DNA of 64,000 nt from DASVXQ01 sp046727955 (lineage in GTDB: Bacteria > Actinomycetota > CALGFH01), in assembly GCA_046727955.1 (NCBI GenBank), contig JBKPDO010000166.1:5447-69446 (forward strand), written 5' to 3'. Every line of letters starts with the position of its first letter. Position 1 is the stretch's first letter. The translations under genes and the position numbers were made by a program. The notes beneath the pieces are model-generated. The model did no database searches. It was not told the DNA's origin and saw nothing but the letters and a program-made list of their open reading frames with translations. Below are positions 25,201 to 35,171 of the stretch, in pieces.

Positions 25201-25492
25201 CGGCAGCGTGCTGGCGCCGGAGATCGGCGCCGACCTGGGCAATGCCCTGGCAGCCCTGGGTCTGGGGACCGAGGTGCTCGATGAACGCGGCATCCCGCCG
25301 TCGCCCTGGCTGGAGGCGACCAGGGCACTGGCCAGCGGCAGGCCGGACCGCGCCGCCGAGCTGTACGACCGCATCGGGGCTGTCCCCGAGGCAGCCACTG
25401 CGTGGAGAGGCGGGGGGACTCCGAACCGCGGAGGGACCCAGGCCCCCCCGCGAACCCCCCCAGGGGGGGCGGGCTCTGCCCGCGATTCCTAG
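22208..25492 (+). CDS. giant cyclase-like/ATPase/TPR regulator, paralogue without DNA-binding domain; 3' end truncated
   Basis: A 1094-residue paralogue of the protein at 16084, starting at TTG 22208. It begins directly at the degenerate cyclase domain (RKLVTVLLAEVDEA, GGVVEHRLGGRTLAVFGLP), again lacking the canonical metal Asp residues. The ATPase follows (Walker A GAAGMGKS, Walker B LVLAIEDAHWAGD), then TPR-like helices. The last about 40 residues of its paralogue (HLAAARQLTAAREAG...) are replaced by Gly/Pro-rich low complexity from about 25402, where GC hairpin repeat sequence starts. It may act as a ligand-sensing partner of the first protein. Confidence 0.85.
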   Translation: MADPQPPGEQPSHAERKLVTVLLAEVDEAAGSWDEPDPEDVDWALTGHAARVHDQVRRFGGVVEHRLGGRTLAVFGLPRTREDDPARAVLAALAIRDALGGPAGAARPRLAVSTGMALVRLGGQVPSGQRVLGDPIAICARLLEVAPPGAVLVTEPTLRASERAIPYGPASLVTLRGGEPQAVWSPLAISPPGQRRFPPLVARDAELAILVERLAQARSARSPRLVTLLGAAGMGKSRLLAELAAAVQGGPELVAWRQGRSSPYGAMALGPLAEVVKAEAGILESDSAQEVERKLLATAERVLDGHSADVGRTATHLLTLVGASAAGSDTAQVQLDDGDRREEMLAAWRRFLYALAVRRPLVLAIEDAHWAGDALLDFLESLVDPEIAAQAGPTALLVVVTARPELAERRAGWGLAEKGVGSVVRLEPLPPSAIAGLLAALLEHHGLSGRGRTAPELLERVGGNPLFAEEYVRMLRDRGLRTEELKNAVAGEPPAMGAPELPLPETVHAIIAARLDALPSDEKAVLQDAAVLGQVGWVGALAEIGERERATLQARLLRLESRELLQVSDRSQVAGEVEYAFRNVLVRDVAYDQTLRADRARKHLKVATWLERLGGDRAGERADLLAYHYRAALDLGRAAGLQVPGLQLRARAALREAGDRAAALGLHASAARAYTEAVGLCAPDPRDPERPALLLRLGRARCRAEGAGEEELSAARDLFLARDEPVPAAEAEMLLGELAFLGGRGDERAARLDRALALIGGAAPSPTKAAVLRGCMFHLAMANRHAEARAVAAEVLELARQLGLRDFEADALGTIGLARVDAGDPGGVADLSAAIAAFDALGTSGSVAWHLNLAYALAALGDLAGCHAELAAAARGAERFGLLRAARAIRLQRVAEYYWTGRWDEAVAVVDVLVAGSPGEERHYLEWECRLWRGRIRLARGDLDGALADSVRALELARRAADLMALNPALAFRTSVLLAAGQVPEAREAVAELLASLGGSVLAPEIGADLGNALAALGLGTEVLDERGIPPSPWLEATRALASGRPDRAAELYDRIGAVPEAATAWRGGGTPNRGGTQAPPRTPPGGAGSARDS
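25402..25492. repeat. G-run/C-run repeat sequence ending the second regulator
   Basis: From about 25410 the DNA changes to runs of G and C (CGGGGGGACTCC, GGCCCCCCCGCG, CCCCCCAGGGGGGGCGGG), of the kind seen in the interspersed repeats of this window. It supplies the last about 30 codons and the stop of the upstream gene, which suggests insertion or recombination at this point. A perfect inverted repeat ACACGCGCC / GGCGCGTGT follows at 25512-25536, a possible terminator. Confidence 0.5.
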
Positions 25493-25575
25493 CACTCATC
25501 AAATCAACGACACACGCGCCTTTTGGGCGCGTGTGTCGTTACCAACGCATTAGTCGTGGGTGCGAGAGTCGCAGC

Positions 25576-26073
25576 ATGCGCTACTCGAGTCCCAGGCACC
25601 TGCCGGATCCGCCGCCGCACGAGTGGGCGGCGCTGACCGGCCAGCCTCTGCTCATCGCCGTCACCATCGTCATCGGTGGACTCCTGGCGACGGCGCTCAC
25701 CAGGCACGGCGACTCGGCCGAGACCGATACCGCCGCACCGCCCGAGACCACTGGCGCGCCCCCCAGCCTGCCGCCGCCCACGGCGAGCGCTCCCGCCGCG
25801 AAGCCGGCGCCGGGCGAGCCCACTCCCAGCTCGCCCGCGTCCGGTAGCTCCGCCGTGGGCGGCGGCAACCTGCTCGACAACCCCGGCTTCGAGGACGACC
25901 TCAACGAGATGGACAAGACCATGCCGATGTGCGACCTGCCCTTCACCGGGACACGCGGCGGCACGCCGCTGTTCCTCGGCGGTGGTGGGCTGGTCGTGCT
26001 CGGCACCCTGGCCCTGGTGCTCGCCACCCGCCGCGCCCGCAAGCAGGACAGCGCGGGGGAGCGAGCGGCCTGA
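25576..26073 (+). CDS. small LPxTG-like surface protein
   Basis: A 165-residue exported protein. An N-terminal hydrophobic segment (PLLIAVTIVIGGLLATAL) serves as signal or anchor. It is followed by a Pro/Ala/Ser/Thr-rich linker, a short acidic segment (NLLDNPGFEDDLNEMDKTMPMCD), then LPFTG, a hydrophobic helix (PLFLGGGGLVVLGTLALVLA) and a basic tail (TRRARKQ). That end is the sortase sorting signal of Gram-positive bacteria. No sortase gene is nearby. The mature region between the linker and LPFTG is very short, so a spacer or pilin-like cap is possible. Confidence 0.7.
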   Translation: MRYSSPRHLPDPPPHEWAALTGQPLLIAVTIVIGGLLATALTRHGDSAETDTAAPPETTGAPPSLPPPTASAPAAKPAPGEPTPSSPASGSSAVGGGNLLDNPGFEDDLNEMDKTMPMCDLPFTGTRGGTPLFLGGGGLVVLGTLALVLATRRARKQDSAGERAA

Positions 26074-26104
26074 CCTGGGCCGCTGGAACGAAAGGGATGC
26101 GCCG

Positions 26105-27121
26105 ATGGCTGCCGCACTGCCGCCTTGGTCACCGCAGCCGGTCCCGGACAACATCCCCCTCGGCCCGGCACCCGAAGCGGGACCGAGCTACGCAGGTAGC
26201 CTGCGTCGGCAGGCGGCGGCCTTCAGCGCATCCCCAGATCGTCCCAGCGACCTCCCAGCCGGAAGCGTGGGCGGTGCCTTCCCCGCACCGCCCGAAGAGC
26301 CCCCGATGCCTGGGCCGGCGGGGCTTCCTCCGCCCCCGCAGCCCCGTCGGCCCAGCTTTCTCCCAGCCGCCGTGGACGACAGCCAGACCCACGACGGCCG
26401 AGCCCGCGACGGCGAGCACCTCGCCGCCATCGCCCATGAGCTGCGCACCCCCCTGACGAGCATCATGGCCATGCTCCGAACTGTTGAGCAGCACGGCCCC
26501 CAGCTCGGCCTCGTGCAGGTCATCGACTACGCCAGTACTGGGCTCAAGCAGGCAAAACGGCTCAACAACATGATCGACCAGCTCCTGGCCACCGCGGAGC
26601 CACGGCGGGCGAGGACCGGGCCCGACCGGGCCGAGCGCGAGCTGGTCGACGCCGCCGGCCTCGCCCGTCAGGCGGGGCACGTGGCCAGCCTGACCTACCC
26701 GGGCAGGCCCGTGGCGGTCGAGGTCGGCGGCCCCCTGCAGGTGCACGTAGACCCGAACCAGGTCCTCGAGGTGCTCGACAACCTGCTCGGCAACGCCGAC
26801 AAGTACACGCCGCCCGGCACGCCGATCTGGGTGGAGGCGGACCGCTCCGGCGGCAGGGCGGTGGTGGCGGTCGAGGACGCCGGGCCCGGGGTGCCGCGGC
26901 GCGAGCGCGAGCACATCTTCGAGCAGTTCACCCGCTTGGACGACGGGCCGTGCCAGGACTCGCGCGGCCTCGGGCTGGGCCTGACGATCGCCCGCCAGCT
27001 CGCCCGTGCCCAGGGCGGCGAGCTGGTCGCCGTCGACCCCAGACGCCCGGCGGGCGGGGCCCGCTTCGAGCTCCGCCTACCCCTGGCCCCTGCCCGGCGC
27101 GAGCTCAGGCCAGTCGTCTAG
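26105..27121 (+). CDS. soluble sensor histidine kinase without membrane domain
   Basis: A 338-residue kinase. The first 95 residues are Pro-rich and disordered. The phosphoacceptor His is in AAIAHELRTPLTSI. The ATP-binding part has the N box (LLGNADKYTPP), G1 (EDAGPGVPRRE), F box (IFEQFTRL) and G2 (GLGLGLTIARQLA). No transmembrane, PAS or GAF sensor is visible, so the signal must be cytoplasmic or delivered by a partner. It lies 31 bases after the LPxTG-like gene on the same strand. No response regulator is adjacent; the lone receiver at 3320 is one candidate partner by elimination only. Confidence 0.9.
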   Translation: MAAALPPWSPQPVPDNIPLGPAPEAGPSYAGSLRRQAAAFSASPDRPSDLPAGSVGGAFPAPPEEPPMPGPAGLPPPPQPRRPSFLPAAVDDSQTHDGRARDGEHLAAIAHELRTPLTSIMAMLRTVEQHGPQLGLVQVIDYASTGLKQAKRLNNMIDQLLATAEPRRARTGPDRAERELVDAAGLARQAGHVASLTYPGRPVAVEVGGPLQVHVDPNQVLEVLDNLLGNADKYTPPGTPIWVEADRSGGRAVVAVEDAGPGVPRREREHIFEQFTRLDDGPCQDSRGLGLGLTIARQLARAQGGELVAVDPRRPAGGARFELRLPLAPARRELRPVV

Positions 27122-27137
27122 GTGCCGAGGGGCGCCT

Positions 27138-27398
27138 TTAGGCCGCCGCCTCCTCCTGCTCCCGCGGCTCGTGCTCGTGGGCCGCGGCGAGCAGGTCGCC
27201 GACCATGCCGGTGCGCGCGCCCGGCTGCCTGAGGTGGTCGCCCGCGTGGTCGTAGTAGCCCTTGACGCGCCAGTGCATGTCCACCGATGGGATGCCGTGC
27301 TCGGTGACCATGTGCTCCTCAACCGACCCGGGTGGATAGAAGTAGACCGACTCTGTCCCGACGTGGGTCCAGAGCGCGTACTCAGGCGCTTCGATCAT
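27138..27398 (-). CDS. hypothetical 86-residue protein
   Basis: A short acidic protein (MIEAPEYALWTHVGTESVYFYPPGSVEEHM, HWRVKGYYDHAGDHLRQPG) ending in a Glu/Ala-rich tail. The aromatic, His-rich core looks like a real domain, but I do not recognise a family. ATG 27398 is preferred over 27518 because the extra leader is low-quality Arg/Pro. It converges with the histidine kinase gene. The 256 bases upstream to 27654 show no supportable gene. Confidence 0.45.
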   Translation of the reverse strand: MIEAPEYALWTHVGTESVYFYPPGSVEEHMVTEHGIPSVDMHWRVKGYYDHAGDHLRQPGARTGMVGDLLAAAHEHEPREQEEAAA

Positions 27399-27654
27399 CG
27401 GTGCCGCTCGGGTCCCCGTCTGACGCACGACGCACGATGCTGACGCTCCTCTCTGTTCCACGTGTGTCCTACGAGGTTCACCCGTCGGCCCGCGCCCGAC
27501 CGCGTGGCCAGCGCCCATCCCGCCCCCCGGCCGGCTGGAGTCTTGGCATGCCCGCTAGCTGCAACACCGGTCCCCATCAGGAGCTGGGCACACGTAGTGG
27601 TCCACCACGCGCCGCGGACCAGACCCGCGGACCGCGGACCGACCATTGGCGTGT

Positions 27655-28458
27655 CTAGCCGAGCCTGGCGCGGCGGCGGAAGGCGAGCACGGTCAGGCCG
27701 AAGGTCAGGGCACAGAACAGGCCGACGGCGAGCAGGCCCTTGCCGATCACCTCGGCGTTGACGCCGAAGATGAAGCTGCGCGCGGCCTCGAGGACGTAGG
27801 TGATGGGGTTGGCGGCGACCGCGGCCTTGAACCAGCCGGTCATCAGCTGCCGCGGCAGCGTGCCCGGGGTCAGGAACAGCAACGGAAAGAAGATCACGAA
27901 GGCCGTCTGGGTCGCCCGCACCGAGCCGGTCGCCAGCGCGATCGCCACGCTGATGGCGGCGAAGCCGACGCCGAACAGGATCGTCAGCCCGAGCAGGCCG
28001 AGCTCGCCCAACCCCGCCGGCCCGTCGAAGCGCACGCCGATGGCCAAGCCGAAGGCGATCAGCAGCACGCTGTAGCCGATCACCGCGACCGCCTCGCCCA
28101 TCAGCGTGCCGATCACCATCGCGGAACGGTGCACCGGCGTGAGGCTCAGCTTGTCCCAGTAGCCGTTGGCGATGTCGAGCACCAGGGCGTTCCCGCCGGC
28201 GGTGTTGGCGGCGGCGAACAGCACCGCGACCGGGAGCTGGAAGGCCGCGTAGTCGGGGATCCCAAAGGCCCGCTCCGCCACCTTGCCGAGGGCGCCGATC
28301 TGAACCACGAAGAAGAACAGCGGGATGGTCAGCGCCGGGATGAAGGACTCCGGCTCGCGCAGCAACCCGCGGACCGACCGTCCGGTCATGGCGATCACGT
28401 CGGACAGGAACCCGGCCGGCGCGGCGAGCGTGCGCGGCTCGGCTGCGATTGTCGTCAT
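27655..28458 (-). CDS. ABC-2 type transporter permease
   Basis: A 267-residue membrane protein with about six TM helices (IPALTIPLFFFVVQIGALG, VIGYSVLLIAFGLAIGV, LLGLTILFGVGFAAISVAIAL, FVIFFPLLFLTPGTLP, LLAVGLFCALTFGLTVLAF). The pattern FPLLFLTPGTLPRQLMTGWFKAAVAANPITYVLEAAR is the ABC-2/DrrB signature. It pairs with the ATPase gene that overlaps it by four bases (ATGA). The complex probably exports a drug, antibiotic or lipid. Confidence 0.92.
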   Translation of the reverse strand: MTTIAAEPRTLAAPAGFLSDVIAMTGRSVRGLLREPESFIPALTIPLFFFVVQIGALGKVAERAFGIPDYAAFQLPVAVLFAAANTAGGNALVLDIANGYWDKLSLTPVHRSAMVIGTLMGEAVAVIGYSVLLIAFGLAIGVRFDGPAGLGELGLLGLTILFGVGFAAISVAIALATGSVRATQTAFVIFFPLLFLTPGTLPRQLMTGWFKAAVAANPITYVLEAARSFIFGVNAEVIGKGLLAVGLFCALTFGLTVLAFRRRARLG

Positions 28459-29447
28459 GCGCTGCTCCTCACACGCTCACCGTCCCGGCTGGCGGCGGAC
28501 AGGCGCCCGCCGGTCGCCGCGAGGAAGACGTCGTCCAGGGTCGGGCGGGACACGCTGATCGGCCCGGTGGTGATGCCGGCGCGGTCGAGGCCGCGGACGA
28601 TCGTGGCGATCATCCTCGGCCCGTCCGGGACGAACAGGGTGTAGCCCGCCGTGGTCCCGCGCAGCTCACCGTCGGGCAGCTCGCCGCTGGACTGCATCTC
28701 CAAGATGGCGACGCGGGCGGCGCCCGCCTCGCGGTCGTCGACAGCGATGTCGATCACGTCCGCGCCGACCTCGGCCTTGAGCGACTCTGGCGTGCCCTCG
28801 CGGACGATCAGGCCGACGTCGATGATCCCCACCCGGTCGGCGAGCTGGTCGGCCTCCTCCAGGTACTGCGTGGTCAGGAAGATGGTCGCGCCGAACTGCT
28901 GCCGCAGGTAGCGCATCCGGTCCCAGATCAGGCTCCGCGAGGTGGGGTCCAAGCCGGTGGTGGGCTCGTCCAGGAACAGCACCCGTGGCCGGTGCAGCAA
29001 CGACGACGCGAGGTCCAGGCGGCGCTTCATGCCGCCGGAATAGCCCTGGATGCGCCGGTCGATGGCATCGGTCAGGCCGACCAGCTCGGTCACCTCGTGG
29101 ACCTGCTGCACGAGCAGCTTGCCCCGGAGGCCGTACAGGCGGGCCTGCAGCGTGAGCAGCTCACGGCCGGTCTGCTTGGGGTCGAGGCCAGCCTCCTGCA
29201 AGGCGACGCCGATCAGGCGCCTCACCGTCGTCTGATCGCGGACGACGTCGTGTCCGAGCACCGACCCGGAACCAGAGGTCGGCTCGAGGAGGGTGGTTAG
29301 AATGCGAACAGTGGTCGATTTCCCAGCGCCGTTCGGGCCGAGGAAGCCGTAGATCTCGCCCTCCTCGATCTGGAGGCTGACCCCACGGACAGCCTCGACC
29401 TCGCCGAAACGGCGCACCAGGTCAATGGCTTCGATAGCGATTGGCAT
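28455..29447 (-). CDS. ABC transporter ATP-binding protein, DrrA-type
   Basis: A 330-residue ATPase. Walker A is [10 protein letters not shown]-loop in [14 protein letters not shown], signature [12 protein letters not shown], Walker [14 protein letters not shown], and the switch region is [12 protein letters not shown]. The C-terminal 100 residues ([32 protein letters not shown]) match the extension of daunorubicin-resistance-type ATPases. Start at ATG 29447; an ATG at 29483 adds 12 residues of poor fit. It forms a two-gene exporter operon with the permease. Confidence 0.93.
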   Translation of the reverse strand: MPIAIEAIDLVRRFGEVEAVRGVSLQIEEGEIYGFLGPNGAGKSTTVRILTTLLEPTSGSGSVLGHDVVRDQTTVRRLIGVALQEAGLDPKQTGRELLTLQARLYGLRGKLLVQQVHEVTELVGLTDAIDRRIQGYSGGMKRRLDLASSLLHRPRVLFLDEPTTGLDPTSRSLIWDRMRYLRQQFGATIFLTTQYLEEADQLADRVGIIDVGLIVREGTPESLKAEVGADVIDIAVDDREAGAARVAILEMQSSGELPDGELRGTTAGYTLFVPDGPRMIATIVRGLDRAGITTGPISVSRPTLDDVFLAATGGRLSAASRDGERVRSSA

Positions 29448-29511
29448 TCCACGAGTGTAGAGAACACCACCGACAACGCCCACCGAATACGGCGACTCCG
29501 CGATCCGGAAC

Positions 29512-31296
29512 CTATCGTCCCGCCGCGTAGCCTTGGCGGCCGCGCGGGTTGGCGGCGGCCATCAGGAAGCCGGTCCTGGGGTCGCGGCCGACCACGCACA
29601 TGCGCCCCAGGGACCACGGGCCCGACACCTCGACCAAGTGACCGCGCCTCCGCAGCTCGTCGATGACCTTGCTGCCGATGCGCTCCTCGACCACCAGGAC
29701 GCCGGACCTAGCCTGGCGGGGCCAGAACGAGCTGGGGAAGTGCTCGGTGTGAAAAGTCGGTGCGTCGATAGCTTCCTGCAGGTCGAGGTCGGTGTGGACC
29801 GCGTGCAGAAACGTTGAGTTGAGAGACCACTGGTCCTGCTGGTCGCCGCCTGGGGTGCCGAAGGCGAGCCAGGGCCTGCCGTCGCGCAGGGCCAGGCTCG
29901 GGGTCAGGGTCGTGCGCGGGCGTTTGCCGGGCTCCAGCGAGCTGGGCAGGCCCTCGGTGAGCCAGAGCATCTGCCCGCGGGTCCCCAGACAGAAGCCCAG
30001 CTCCGGGATGACCGGCGAGCTGTGCAGCCAGCCGCCGCTGGGCGTACAGGCGACCATGTTGCCGAAGCGGTCCGCCACGCCCACGTGACAGGTATCGCGG
30101 TCGCCCAGCATCGTCGTCGGCTCGCCCGCCCCCGTGCCCAGCTCGGCCGCCTCGGGCCGGAAGGCCTCCAGCACCATCGGCGGCAGGCGCGGCTCGCGAC
30201 CGCCGACCGCTCCGGGGCGCAGCTCAAGCGAGGCCTGCTCGCTGACGAGCGCGCGGCGGCTCGCGGCGTAGGCGGGGTCGAGCAGGCCGGCGAGCGGGAC
30301 GTCGACCAGGGCCGGGTCGCCGTACCAGGCCTCGCGGTCGGCGAACGCGAGCTTGGCGCACTCGACCACGGTGTGGAGGTAGTCTGCGCTGCCGACGCCC
30401 ATCTCCTCCAGGTCGAAGCCGGCGAGCAGGGCGAGCTGCTGCAGGAACACCGGCCCCTGCCCCCACGGGCCGGTCTTGCAGACGCGCACCCCGTGGTAGT
30501 CGAAGGTGGCCGGCTGCTCGAGGGTGGCCCGCCAGCGCGCGAGGTCGTCGCCGCCGAGCAGGCCGCGGTGACGGCGGCCGGTCACGTCCAGGACCTCGCT
30601 GCTCTGCGAGAAGCGGTCGATCGCCTCGGCCACAAACCCTTCGTAGAACGCATGGACCGCTGCGTCGATCTGTGCGTCGCGGTTGCTGGAGGCGGCCTCG
30701 GCCTCGGCCAGGACGCGCCGCCAGGTCGCCGCCAGTGCCTGGTTGCGGAGCATGCCGCCGGCCTGGGGGACGCCGCCGGCCAGGTAGGTAGCGGCCGACG
30801 AGGTCCACTCCTCCCGGAAGAGCCGCTCCACGCTCGCGATGGTCGAGGCGATCTTCGGGAGCACTGGATAGCCGGTCTCGGCGTAGCCGATGGCGTATTC
30901 GAGGACCTCGCGGGGCCGCATGGTGCCGAGCGCGGCGAGCAGCAGGAGCCAGCCGCCGAAGGCCCCGGGGACGCAGGCGGGCAGCAGGCCGGAGCCCGGG
31001 ACGAGGTCGAGGCCCAGGTTGCGGAAGTGGCCGATGGTGGCCGCGGCGGGGGCCGGGCCCTGCCCGTTCACGACCAGCACGCGGTCGTGCTCGGCGCTGT
31101 AGGCGAGAATCGGCACCTCGCCACCGGGCCCGTTCAGGTGCGGCTCGACCACCTGGAGCACGAAGCCAGCGGCCACGGCGGCGTCGAAGGCGTTGCCGCC
31201 CTTCTCCAGCACCGCCATGCCGGCGGCGGAGGCGAGCCAATGGGTGGACGACACCATCCCGAAGGTGCCGCGCAGCTCAGGTCGTGTCCCCGACAC
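29512..31296 (-). CDS. gamma-glutamyltransferase family protein
   Basis: A 594-residue Ntn-hydrolase of the GGT family, starting at GTG 31296. Landmarks are MAVLEKGGNAFDAAVAAGFVL, VEPHLNGPGGEVPILAY, and the autocleavage/nucleophile Thr in GDRDTCHVGVADRFGNMVACT near residue 400, later FGTPGGDQQDQWSLN. The family hydrolyses or transfers gamma-glutamyl groups; the usual TTH is DTCH here and the usual signal peptide is absent, so it may be a cytoplasmic GGT-like acylase. It is separated by 173 bases from the divergent ABC-F gene. Confidence 0.87.
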   Translation of the reverse strand: MSGTRPELRGTFGMVSSTHWLASAAGMAVLEKGGNAFDAAVAAGFVLQVVEPHLNGPGGEVPILAYSAEHDRVLVVNGQGPAPAAATIGHFRNLGLDLVPGSGLLPACVPGAFGGWLLLLAALGTMRPREVLEYAIGYAETGYPVLPKIASTIASVERLFREEWTSSAATYLAGGVPQAGGMLRNQALAATWRRVLAEAEAASSNRDAQIDAAVHAFYEGFVAEAIDRFSQSSEVLDVTGRRHRGLLGGDDLARWRATLEQPATFDYHGVRVCKTGPWGQGPVFLQQLALLAGFDLEEMGVGSADYLHTVVECAKLAFADREAWYGDPALVDVPLAGLLDPAYAASRRALVSEQASLELRPGAVGGREPRLPPMVLEAFRPEAAELGTGAGEPTTMLGDRDTCHVGVADRFGNMVACTPSGGWLHSSPVIPELGFCLGTRGQMLWLTEGLPSSLEPGKRPRTTLTPSLALRDGRPWLAFGTPGGDQQDQWSLNSTFLHAVHTDLDLQEAIDAPTFHTEHFPSSFWPRQARSGVLVVEERIGSKVIDELRRRGHLVEVSGPWSLGRMCVVGRDPRTGFLMAAANPRGRQGYAAGR

Positions 31297-31469
31297 TCCG
31301 CTGGGTCTCCTTGGCTTCGGTTTGCGGAGACTACGTGCAGTTCGCCGCAACTGTATGCCGCGATCGCCGAGCGAAGGAGCCCAATTCGCTTGACCGTTCC
31401 GGGGTCGAACGCGGACCATCGGCGGGCGGCGCCTGTAAGTAGCCGCCACGACTCCAGGAATGATCCGTC

Positions 31470-33113
<1,644 letters not shown>

Positions 33114-33145
33114 GATAGGTAAAGTCCTCGTACCTGGCGACACCA

Positions 33146-33174
33146 GTGCCGCGCGGCCGGCCGCGCGGCGGCAC
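33146..33174. terminator. GC hairpin after the ABC-F gene
   Basis: GTGCC-GCGCGGCC followed directly by GGCCGCGC, a three-base bulge and GGCAC gives a strong near-palindrome 33 bases after the ABC-F stop. It has no U tract, as is usual in actinomycetes. No gene is supported between it and clpP. Confidence 0.4.
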
Positions 33175-33311
33175 GGACAGCTCACTGAGGATCGGCTGCG
33201 AGCGTACCTCGGCGACGAGGCCGGCTCGAAAGGCTGACGATGCGCTACCCTCGCCTGGTCCCTCAGGATCTAGCAACAGCTTGCCGCCCTGCCGCCCCGG
33301 AGGTTTTCCAT

Positions 33312-34001
33312 ATGGCCGACGCCAACCTGGTGCCGATCGTCATCGAGCAGACCAGCCGTGGCGAGCGCTCCTTCGACATCTTCTCCCGGCTCCTCAAGGA
33401 CCGGATCATCTTCCTCGGCACGCCCATCGACGACACCATCGCCAACCTGGTGATGGCCCAGCTCCTGCACCTGGAGGCCGAGGACCCCGAGAAGGACATC
33501 AACCTCTACATCAACTCGCCCGGCGGCTCGATCACCGACCTACTGGCGATCTACGACACGATGCAGTACGTCAAGCCCGACATCTCCACCATCTGCATGG
33601 GCATGGCCGCCTCGGCCGCCGCGGTGATCCTGGCCGCCGGCACCAAGGGCAAGCGCTTCGCCCTGCCGCACTCGACCATCCTCATCCACCAGCCGTCGGG
33701 CGGTGCCCGCGGCCAGTCGGCCGACATCGAGATCCAGGCGCGCGAGATCCTGCGCCTGCGCAGGCTGCTGGACGAGATCATGGCCGAGCACACCGGCCAG
33801 ACGGTGGAGAAGATCTCCAAGGACACCGACCGCGACTTCATCATGACGGCCGACCAGGCCAAGGAGTACGGGATGGTCGACGAGATCATCACCACGCGGC
33901 AGGTCGTCCCGGTGATCGCCTCCAGCACCGCCCCCGCCGGCGTCTCGCGGCCCACCGGCGACGGCAGCCCCGAGCCGACCGCCGCGCCGCCGGCCTCCTG
34001 A
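33312..34001 (+). CDS. clpP: ATP-dependent Clp protease proteolytic subunit
   Basis: A 229-residue serine protease subunit that forms the ClpP tetradecamer and works with ClpC/ClpX. Catalytic Ser is in [12 protein letters not shown], His in [12 protein letters not shown] and the Asp in [25 protein letters not shown] lies about nine bases before ATG 33312. The C-terminal 25 residues (Ala/Pro/Ser-rich) extend past the usual end. Actinomycetes normally have clpP1P2 in tandem with clpX. Here only one clpP lies alone beside an unrelated HAD gene, so it is likely an extra copy. Confidence 0.95.
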   Translation: MADANLVPIVIEQTSRGERSFDIFSRLLKDRIIFLGTPIDDTIANLVMAQLLHLEAEDPEKDINLYINSPGGSITDLLAIYDTMQYVKPDISTICMGMAASAAAVILAAGTKGKRFALPHSTILIHQPSGGARGQSADIEIQAREILRLRRLLDEIMAEHTGQTVEKISKDTDRDFIMTADQAKEYGMVDEIITTRQVVPVIASSTAPAGVSRPTGDGSPEPTAAPPAS

Positions 34002-34015
34002 CCCACCCGTCCCTC

Positions 34016-34675
34016 ATGCCGCTCGCCGCCCAGGTCGTCTTCGACCTGGACGGCGTCATCGTCGACTCCGAGCCGACCCACGAGCGGGCGACCGACGAGT
34101 ACCTGGCCGGCTTGGGCGCGGCCGTCGACCAGCGCCTGCGCGACGACATGATGGGCCGGCGGGTGCGCGAGCTGACCGATGCGATCGCCGCCCTGCTGGG
34201 CCGGCGGCCCGACGAGGTCCTGGCCGAGCGCGAGGCCGTCTTCTGGCGCCTGCTCGAGGAGGGGGAGGGGCTCGAGCCCATGCCCGGGCTGCACCGGGCG
34301 ATTGCGCGGCTGACCGACGCCGGGCTGCCGCTGGCGGTGGCCACCTCGGCGACTCGCGCCTACGTCGAGCACGTGCTGGAGCGGCTGGGCGTGCGCGCCG
34401 CCTTCAAGGCGGTCGTCTCCGGCGAGGACGTGGTCCACGGCAAGCCGGACCCCGAGGTCTACTTGCGCGCGGCGGCTCTGCTCGGCGCGGACCCGACCGA
34501 CTGCGCGGCCATCGAGGACACCTTCCACGGGGTCATGGCGGCGCGCGCCGCCGGCATGCGGGTCGTGGCCGTGCCGAATGCCCTCACCGCCACCATGGAC
34601 TTCAGCGCCGCCGACGCCGTCGTGCCGGATCTCGACGCCGCCGCCAGCGAGATCCTTGGGGGATGTCTGGACTGA
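34016..34675 (+). CDS. HAD-superfamily hydrolase, beta-phosphoglucomutase-like subfamily IA
   Basis: A 219-residue phosphatase/mutase. Motif I is VVFDLDGVIVDSEP, motif II ATSATRAYVEHVL, motif III Lys in HGKPDPEVYL and motif IV in AAIEDTFHGVMAARAAGM. The cap domain lies at residues 15-90. These features fit beta-phosphoglucomutase or phosphoglycolate/2-deoxyglucose-phosphate phosphatase types. The substrate is not deducible. It follows clpP by 14 bases and may be cotranscribed. Confidence 0.87.
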   Translation: MPLAAQVVFDLDGVIVDSEPTHERATDEYLAGLGAAVDQRLRDDMMGRRVRELTDAIAALLGRRPDEVLAEREAVFWRLLEEGEGLEPMPGLHRAIARLTDAGLPLAVATSATRAYVEHVLERLGVRAAFKAVVSGEDVVHGKPDPEVYLRAAALLGADPTDCAAIEDTFHGVMAARAAGMRVVAVPNALTATMDFSAADAVVPDLDAAASEILGGCLD

Positions 34676-34713
34676 TACAGGAGCCACGAGGTCTCGCGCG
34701 GTCCTCGTTCCAT

Positions 34714-34794
34714 GTGGGGGAGCTCGCTCCCCCCACGGCGCGCGCTCCGCGCGCCGGGCAGATCGATCCATGTGGGGGGAGCTCGCTCCCCCCA
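34714..34794. repeat. two copies of the GTGGGGGGAG hairpin repeat
   Basis: Arms GTGGGGG(G)AG and CTCCCCCCAC with a CTCG loop at 34714-34736 and 34772-34794. They are separated by another palindrome GGCGCGCGCTCCGCGCGCC. This lies between convergent HAD and NIL genes, so a bidirectional terminator role is plausible. Related copies occur near 48131, 51514, 51594, 62412 and 62472. Confidence 0.85.
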
Positions 34795-34886
34795 CGGCCC
34801 CCCAAGACCCGGCCCCCTTGCCACTCCTCCTGGGACGGCCGCTCCGTCATCCCTCCCGTCATCCCTGAGGGTCAAGGGGCTGAGGG

Positions 34887-35171
34887 TCAAGGGGGTCGGG
34901 GGGCGTCCCGGGGGTCCGGGGAACTGGTCTCGCGCTCCTCGATCCGCTCGACCGTGACGCCCTGCTCGCGGAGCCAGGCCTCGGCGCGGTCCACTTCCGC
35001 CCGCGGGCCCCTGAGCTCCAGCAGGAACCAGGCCACCCCGGCCTCCACGTCCACGTTGGCGCGGTGGACATTGACTACGGCGCCGCTGGAGTGGGCCAGC
35101 CCGTGGAGCACGGGCCGCTGCACCAGCTCGGGCGGGAGCGAGCAGTGCACCAGGCGCCGGATCTCGCTCAT
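34887..35171 (-). CDS. NIL-domain protein
   Basis: A 94-residue protein, almost entirely one NIL (ACT-like) domain: RRLVHCSLPPELVQRPVLHGLAH, GAVVNVHRANVDVEAGVAWFLLELRG, AEAWLREQGVTVERIEE. NIL domains occur at the C-terminus of methionine ABC importer ATPases and in sulphur-transfer ferredoxins. Its gene overlaps larE by four bases, so the two are coupled. A role in sulphur transfer or Met/sulphur sensing is inferred from this neighbour. Confidence 0.8.
   Translation of the reverse strand: MSEIRRLVHCSLPPELVQRPVLHGLAHSSGAVVNVHRANVDVEAGVAWFLLELRGPRAEVDRAEAWLREQGVTVERIEERETSSPDPRDAPRPP

Noticed and set aside
23165..25495. A 776-codon open frame antisense to the second giant regulator
   Set aside because: Low-complexity Arg/Gln/Gly composition and full overlap with a conserved gene.
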